From Ignelater luminosus (Eukaryota; Arthropoda; Insecta; Coleoptera; Elateridae), in the NCBI GenBank assembly GCA_011009095.1, contig VTPC01091269.1, positions 11,610 to 75,609 on the forward strand: 64,000 nucleotides of DNA, written 5' to 3'. The notes beneath the pieces were generated by a model. The model was not told the origin of the DNA and did not search any database. It worked only from the letters and a program-made list of their open reading frames with translations. The translations under genes and the position numbers were made by a program. This document shows, piece by piece, positions 43,701 to 52,700 of the stretch (within the stretch, counting starts at the first letter, position 1; each line of letters begins with the position of its first letter).

Positions 43701-46700
43701 AATCGTTTTTCCAGGAATACTTGTTAGCAGACTAGTATTCAAATTTTTTATTTGGCGTTAACTAGAAAAGTCAAAAAATACATGCCTTGTTTATTTGTTG
43801 CAATTTTAAAAACATATTTTAGACTTAATGATTATAGATGTAGAACAGCTCGTGTTCATTTTATCTCGAGGTAATCTCCATTTAAATTCCATTTATATGC
43901 ATGTCTATCATCAAGTTTGATGTTTATACATTTTTAATGAACATAATCTAAAAGTGCATTATGAATATCTATAAAATAAGTAGCAATAAGAGTTATATTT
44001 AACATTTTATTTTGTTCTCGGCATTTAATATGAATAGAGATTGAAATGATAAGCACAAATAAACGGCCCTTTTTAAGCGTCAATTATTATCTAACGATCA
44101 TAGATAAGACAGATAGCCTATCTAATCGAATTACTAATGTCTGAAAATATAAAGAAATCTATTACTATTATAATAATCGATTTACACTATCGTTAGCAAC
44201 TTCGGTATTTTAATTTTCCACCAAACATATCCAGAGACAGAAATCCAGCTAAGCATTGGTTTAGCATTATTAGAGGTAGGTGTCCAGTTTTTGTTCTTAA
44301 TACTATTTTTGTGTTTTTTGTGATTTCGAGATATCTACAAGATTTTGAATTTAAAAGGTTACATAATAAGAATCCAAAACTTTAGCAGAATAAAGTTGAT
44401 GACCTACCTTGTTTCCAAACATATTATGCATATAGATTGAAGCTCGCAGACGATCGAAATTTCTATTTGTATCTACCCAATTAGTTTTAAAAACAAAACG
44501 TTTAAAATGCATTTGATGAACGAAATTTCAAAATTCGGATGCAAATAAAAAAATATTGCTTACCAAGGTATTAAGTGTATACCCATATTCCATTTACACG
44601 ATGTGGTAGAATGCATATTTATAAGGAGGAAGTGATGAATGTCCCAGACCGCATCCAATGGGGAAAATGAATTTCTGATTATAAACGGCGGGTAGTGTCC
44701 CCATGAGTTTCACCTATAAAGTTCGGACGGTCAAGCCTCCCTACGGACTCGTCCTGCCAGTGCAAATGACGGATGTTTTGACCCACGTGTCACCGTAGCT
44801 CCGGTCTTACCCTTGGCATTATATTTACATTTATTTTTATTTGCGACGCGTTTACTTTTAGCATCCATTAAATAAACTTCCCTATTGATCTTCAAACTTC
44901 CGAGTCATTGACGATGTTTTGTTACCAAAATTGTCGACGGCGAATTATTTTATTTCGCTCTCTCATTTTCGCAATTTCAATTTACAGTGATAAAGATTGG
45001 GTCTTGAAATTTTACATCTGTTACGTTAAAGAATAATACCGGAACGTTTTCCGATGTGATTTCTTTTATTAAGATTTAACGTCTAGCGAGTGAAAGGCAG
45101 GATGCGAAAGAAAACTTATTGAAAAGTGGTGGAAGGTTGTGGAAGGTACATATCAACAATTCCCCGAATAAATGAAAGAAATGCGCTCGTACCTCAGATT
45201 TTGATAAAATTCGTCATTCAGCGTCGTGTAAACCAAAACACATCGAATATCAACTAACGGTAAAACTCTCAATAGGCATCGTAATCGTGAGTCTAAAACG
45301 GCTGGGAGTAATTTCGTTAAAGCCGTGTGCACGTCTGAAGTATACAACACGCGGCCTTCCCATTATCACACTGACAATCTATTAATAAAGGGTCCATTCC
45401 ACAGAGCAGTGGGCAGCGAAATCGCCAATAAACTCCTTAATGAAATAAACTACACAATCTACGTGCCCCACTTCTTTAGTGCTTTTAGTCGGGTGCCATT
45501 GCCCAAAAAATAAAACTAAATAGCTTCGGGATAATTTCATTCTCTCGTGCTTTTTCTCACCATTGTTGAAACTTATTCTAGAATTCTTTACTACCTTCGT
45601 AAAAATTTCACTGTAGGTCTTATACTTTCGAGAGGCCTAGGGCTTGCCATTTTTATTCGGTAATAAATCTTATCGGGATAATATGCAATCATTTAGAATT
45701 AGAAGGCATTAAAATAATCATACAGTTATGACTTTATGAGTGGTCTTTTCTAGTCGAAAAATAGACGTATCACTTTCCTGGAAATCTTACTGGTTGAGTG
45801 ATAGCTAACACTGACTAACTTGCATATCAAATAACACGCGCGGTCTCTACCAAGTTGAGTCGGATGCTAAATTTCAATTTGATTAAGATTACGCTCACGT
45901 CATATTCTATAAACGCAGCTAGAATACCGGAGTCGTAAGTTGAATATAAGAACCCACATATAAAAAAACAGTGAAAAACTCGACTTAATTTTGACATATT
46001 TAGAATTTAGAAAAATAATTTGCACCGCATTTAAATAAATTGGAATCTCCAAATGTTGAATTTCTGAATACAAGAACAACCTAGACTTATTTAAAGTAAT
46101 TTATAAATTGTTCTTTCTTGTAAAACGACAACTGAAATAAGAATGTGCAGTACTTAGGTACCTTAACTCAGGAGTAAACATACCTATCTCTAAATGTAGT
46201 ATACAAAACTCATCATTATTTAAAAAATAGTAAATTGTTTTGGTAACAATTATCAGTTCCATTTTACTCGGCAACACGCAGAAAACATCTTCTTAAAGAT
46301 TATGTAATTTATCAGGTTGACCCAAGGCTGGACTAATGCATAAGTAGACTAAGCACATGTTTAGAGCCTCCGCTAAATAATTTGTTAAACTTTTTCTGGA
46401 GATAGACAAAGTATTTTCAAAATATAATTATAAATTATGTTAATTAATTTCATTGTAATCACGTTTGCAAAATTTCATCTCCCAGATTGCCGTAAATCCG
46501 TTTCGCCTTAAATGGGCAGCCTTGGGCATAGCGAGGGGCGTTCCGAAATTTGTATTACACAAACTTTCAACAATACGCAACCAAACCTTCAAGTCTTAAT
46601 ATGCATTTAAGCATATTTTTACGATTTTTGAAAAAATCTGGGAAAAATTGTGAAAAAAGTGGATTTTTTCGCATAAAATGTTAATTAAAGAAAAAAAGAC

Positions 46701-49700
46701 CGCACTGGCCTTTCTGGCGTTTTGGTTTTAGAAATTAGGATAAAACATCTGGGAATGCAAAGCATAACCACAACGAACTCCGTTTTGTTACTTTTTTCAA
46801 ATTTTGGAGGCCATTTTGACCATGTTCCCAAAGACTTATCAAAAAACAAAGATACCACGTTGTCTTTAGTTTTTGATTTAGAATCAAAATCTGAAATCAA
46901 AATTTCAAAATTTGACAAAAATAGACCTCGTAAATTCAGTAGCGACTCCTTCGGGGTTCGTTGAAAAACTGATAAAATGACGCAAATTTCAAGTGGTCAG
47001 GATTGGGTACGATAAGTAACATTTTCCATTGACGGTTTTTCGAGTTTTACATGGAACCTCCCATGTCTAGCGTTCTGTCGTTTTCACCAAAATACTTGTA
47101 TTTCGTCACTTTACGAAAATTTATAAACGCCAGATTATTAGGATTCGTGGGAAGACTAAACTTTTTCATAATTTTCACTACGAGCGCATGTCCACACCTA
47201 GCTCGTTGAAATTTTCACCAGAGTACCTAGATAGCCAGATGCCAGAAAAGTTAGGACTCATCCCTTCTTTTTCTGTTAGTGGCTCTTGTACTTAAAATTA
47301 CGCATATTTTCCTGTGAAAAATTTCTTTGTCAGGGCAATAGTTTATGAGATAAAAAATAAAACGTCGATATTTTAAAGCAAGCAAAATCAATTAAGTTTT
47401 TACATCGAACCCCCACAATGTGCAGCGCTTAGGACCCCTTGAGATATTGACCGTGAATCTCAATGAAAATAATTCTTCTTCGACCATTTATAGTTTTCAA
47501 TATAGTGGTCAAGTTTTATGACTTTGCGGTTCAATCACTGAAATTAACAAGTGGCAGTCTACCTTGCAAATGTAATCCGTTCATCCAAGTTATTTATTTA
47601 CAACTTTATTGTTAAGCCGATACTTTCCCTTTGTTCGGATAAACGGTCTTTGTTGAGTGCATGAAACTCAAACTCTATACTACACTAACTGTGACAATAG
47701 CAGTATATGCCATATTGAAACCAAGCCTAATTATAAATTCTTTCTCAAAACATAAGCATCTGAGACAGAAATACTATAATATAGTTATCATACAAACGAT
47801 AAAACGATTCAGAGCAGAACATTTAAAATAAATTATATCACCATTCCTAAAATAACTTCCAAAAGCAACTGTTGCGTGTTCCTACATAAACAATTTGAAA
47901 AAATTAACAAAGCTAGTATTATCGGAGCCGATGGTGTAAAAGTGATGAGACCTGCCACACATACATTTGCATACTCTAAATGGCACAAATTCTTCAGAAA
48001 CAACCACAAGACTAGCATTGATCCTAGTCGGGGCCGCCAAAGGCGGCCCGAAGGAGAGTAAAGCTCTAGGCTGTGTAAAAGTCTAAGTGGGGCCACCGAA
48101 GGCGAGACAAAACACAAAGCAACAGCATCACAAGCTCGTACCTCCCATACTTCATTCCCACTCTGCCACTTACTTCCGGCCTTTTCTTGTATATTTCTTA
48201 AATATTCCCAACCGCAAAACCACACGTCCCTCTTTACCCACAAAAGTCATCGAGATAGCATACCAAACTCTCCTTCCGGCACCCAAACCCACAATTGGCT
48301 CGCGTCGCAAACACAAACTCCCATTCTCCTGCCCGCGTCACTCTCGCCGGCGGCCCACTTTTTCTGAAAATATTTTGTACTTATAGTCTGCAGGCTAATT
48401 CGGTCTTTTAAAACAATAAATTTGAAACAGCAATAATAAAATTGAGAATCTTCCTCTTTCCAGATATATAAAAATATCACAGCCTTGCATAAAAAAATTT
48501 CCGAGATAAATGAATATTTCTTGAACAAGATTTATATTATCATGTAATCGACGATTAAGCCTGGTTTTAACAGAATGATTTTTATTCAGGTTTTTGCCCT
48601 ATTATGTTAACGAAGATGCAGGCTTGGCCCTGCTCTAACAAACACACTGTATACGAGGGTTGCTATTTATATTTCTGGCCTTGGCAACACTGACTGTTTC
48701 CAGGCGTCAGCTGACATTTCCGGTGTAAACTTTACATTGTTGAACATAACCTCAACCACAACATTTTGTCATTTGAGTGCGATTAGTGTTGTTTGCAGTT
48801 AATTGAAAAGTGCATTCCCTAGTAAAAAATGGAATTGACCCGTAAACACTTTCGTGCAATTATTTTTCATAACTTTCGACGTGGATTATCACGACAAGAG
48901 TGCATCAATGAACTTAATACATTATATAGCGATGAAGCTCCATCCTACAGCACTGTAAAAAACTGGTATAATGAATTCAAACGTGGCCGATGTTCACTCC
49001 AGGACGAAATCCGTGAAGGCCGTCCAAAATCTGTCGTTGTGCCTGAAAACATCGATGCGAAAGGTGCATCAAAGGCTGTGTATAACATCTGCACAGGTGA
49101 CGAATCATGGATCTACGCATATGACCCCGAAACAAAACAGCAATCAACTGTGTGGGTCTTTCAAGACGAGTCAAATCCAACAAAAGTTGTTGGCGGAAGA
49201 AGCACATCGAAGCAAATGGTTGCCTGTTTCTTTGGCATTACCGGTCACGTGGCAACAGTGGCGTTAGAGCAACGTAAGACGGTCAACTCTGAATGGTACA
49301 CAACCATTTGTTTGCCAGAAGTCATTGGAGAAATTCGGAAAACTTCAAAGAAGAGGCGAATCATTCTTCATCATGACAATGCAAGCTCTCACACCGCTGC
49401 TCAAACAATTGAATATTTAACCAGCCAGAAGGTCGAGTTGATGGGCCATCCACCATACAGCCCTGATTTGGCACCCAATGTCTTCTTTTTATTCCCGTAC
49501 ATCAAAAACAAACTGCGTGGTCAACAATTTTCAACACCAGAAAAAGCCGTTTTTTGTTTCAAAACGCATATTTTGGAGCTGCCTCAAATAGAGTGGAAAA
49601 AGTGCTTCGAAAATTGGTTCAAACGCATGGAAAAGTGTATCAATCTTAATGGAGAATATTTTGAAAAACAATAAAACTAGTTTCGATCATAAATACTTGT

Positions 49701-52700
49701 TTTTTCATTGTTAGGCCAGAAATATAAATAGCAACCCTCGTATGTATGTTCCGTTTCGAGATGCACCTTAGAAAATTTACAAGTAAAATTCTAAATCGCA
49801 CTTATGAATTTTAGAAAAAATTTTGTAAATAAAAGCTGATACTGAATTCAATCCTGAACATTGAGTTCAATGTTTGGTATTACAATAAATCTTGTATTTA
49901 GAAAAACTAAAAAACATTTAGCAATAAACTTTCTAAAATAAACACGCTTACAAAAAAGAATTTTAAAACTTTTAGCTTTTTTGTTATTATCAGGGGGCCA
50001 GTTAGAGACTTTGTTATTAGATTACCGAGAAAAAAGTGTTATTAAAAGTAAGATTAATTATTAATTATTATTTTGAAACTTTATTACCGGCTAGAGGAGA
50101 AAGTATGGCCGGAAACTGTTACATAAAAATTTTAGTATACAGTAGGCAATTGAATGAAATCTGTTAAATAATAAACGAGAAATATTTACAGAACCGTTTT
50201 TCTTCTACACGCTAAAATCAAGTGTAGAAATCGAACGATGGTTTTATTTTTTAAAATTTCGATTTATACATGCGCTACAACAGTTTTGCGTCATAATTTC
50301 TCGTCTGGTTAGTAATAACGCCTTAATGGTCGGTCGTAAACACGCAGAGAAGAAAATAGGTATGTAAAACACGTGTACATACATAGTGTCATACTCTTTT
50401 AAATATTGTACATAGCAATGTAATGCAAATTATTACTTCCTTTTCAAAATTTATCTTCAAATCACTCTGGGATGTCAAAACTAAAAAACAAAAGCAGATA
50501 CGGGTACATATAGGTCAGATTCTGTAACTTAACGCCATACGTTAATTGATGTTGCGAACGAAAAGTTTCTATGAAAACAAATGGAAACGTCATTTAAGTT
50601 ACAAAACCGCCAAAAAATCACAATAATTGAAAATCAAACAAACGTTACAGAGGGACGTGCACAATTAAGGCGTTCTTACGACACGAATGCCATTTTTAAT
50701 GATTGTGGGTGTATATCTAAGTAAGTTCATTATTTATTTAGTGAAATTTGACCGACAATTGTATTACTTATTCCCTTTGATTTAAGAGTGAGCTGATCTA
50801 TTCAAACAATAATAAACAAAACGTTTTAAGTTACCGAAAAGCTAATTTTGTAATTTCGGTGAATTCTTTGCAATAAAAATATGTTATTGCTTGATCATTT
50901 CAAAACACATTCATTCCATGTAAATCGCAGACAGTGTAGCCCAACATAGTTCGATGAAGGTAAAGTGGATCACGATAGATGATCTAGTATAAGGAGGAGT
51001 CCGATCGTCGGCCACCACAAGTGGCATGGTAATGGGAGGAGCACTGTAAGTAGTCTCCTAGAAGTTAGGAAGTTACGCAAGTAGCCTAGAAGAGGGCTTA
51101 GACCAGCTTCCCGTAAGAAACTTGAAAGAAATGTAACGCAAAACGGATTTGGTATTCTTGATTACATTGTAATTAAAGTGTTTCATAAATATCAGTGGCT
51201 TTTTCAAAATCACCGATTTTTATCTTGAATTAAATTTTGATAAAATCCTGTTAGTTGAGTATTCGATTAATGATTATGGAGATTTATCAAGTGATCAGAT
51301 CGATAAGCTCGATATACTATAGATTCTTTGAAATGTAAAAAAATCTCGTAAGCAATTTAATGTGACGGAAAAATTTGAATTACTCATTAAAACAAATACT
51401 TGATTAACTTTGACATTTCTGTTTATCCTTTAAAATAGTACTTCTGTCTTCAAATTAATTTAAATTAAATAATGCATTTGTGCTTTGCTGTAATATCTCT
51501 TTTAAAAAAATCCTGAAAGAAGATACATTTCAAAATCAATTTTCCTTCCTGAAAAGCTGATTTAAACAAAAAAAAATGTAAAATACGAGTTTTCTTTCTT
51601 CTAGGACACGATAAAAAATGAAAAGCTGCCATAAGACTTTTCCGTTGAAGTAATAATATTTTCTCGAACATCCCTCGATTTTAGAAAGCGAAACTGACCT
51701 CGGGTTCACTTTGTAGTTGGGATGTATCACTTCCCACTTAGTTGCAAGATGGAATAAGGTTCCTCTGATGTTCAAGATCTTGTCTGTACGAAAACTAGAA
51801 GTGTAAAACAGGTCGCCAACAAAACCGCAGGGTAGACAGACAGTACATAAATACTTATGTGAAAGGAGTAGACAAGGATCGCTTCCCTTTTTCGAGCTAT
51901 AACTTATGATACATTGCGAAAAAGGATAAACGAATAGAGATTCGAGTGGAAAACAAGGTAAAAATTTATGAGGTTTTAAAAAGTGCAATCGAGATTGAAT
52001 GTTTAAAGAACCGTTTGATGATATAATTCGAACGAAAAGATATTTCTTGCCCTTTTTATGTACATAAAATAATAGAAGAAAACAATTAAGGAGGCAATGC
52101 GAAAAAATGCGGCCGTTGAGATGATCTTTACATCGACGAATTCAATCGGAAAATGGTGTGCATCAAAACATACAATACGTGGAAAGACTTCAAAGCAGTT
52201 ATTTTACTATAGCCGCAAATCGGATTACCTTTTTTTAAATTACTAAGAGAGAAAGATAGATTTTTTATGGTTAAAATGGCGTCCCTTAATATAAAAATGA
52301 ATTCTGGATTAAGAAGATACCTCTCTATTTTCTTATCCTTCTGCATTGTTCTTTCGTAATTTTTGAAACAGCCACGCCCACCTACCTACACATATTTTCC
52401 CCTAAGGCAAAGCGCTTGTTTTATAACTAAATCTGCCTGTTACAAAATTCTACCGTGTAAATATACACAGCTTCTCATATTAAGTTTATCTTGTTATCCT
52501 AACAAGTTTATTAATATCGTTTAACTCGATTAGAAATTATAGTGTCAATTATCATTATTTGAAATGTACTACAAAAAAGTAAACAATAAAATTCAGTTAA
52601 AGGGCGTATAACGAGCACCTGGTGTTTTTGATGCCAGCTAAGTCACGATTTTAATTCGCAGTTGATTGTCTCAGGTTGTATTCACAGCAATAAGGGAACA

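Noticed and set aside
44640-44830. GC-richer patch as a SINE or tRNA-derived repeat
   Set aside because: I did not find convincing A and B box promoter words or a tail, so there is no support for a SINE.
46685-46964. Overlapping open frames on both strands
   Set aside because: Both strands are open over the same stretch, with no known motif on either. It may be part of an unknown repeat, but a gene cannot be supported.
47833-48243. 136-codon minus-strand open frame
   Set aside because: It overlaps the GC-rich hairpin island and opposite-strand frames. It has no recognisable domain.
51536-51988. 150-codon minus-strand open frame
   Set aside because: Its length is notable, but the translation is rich in F, L, K and S with no recognisable motif, and no splice sites or Sema-like blocks fit it. 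It is probably chance.
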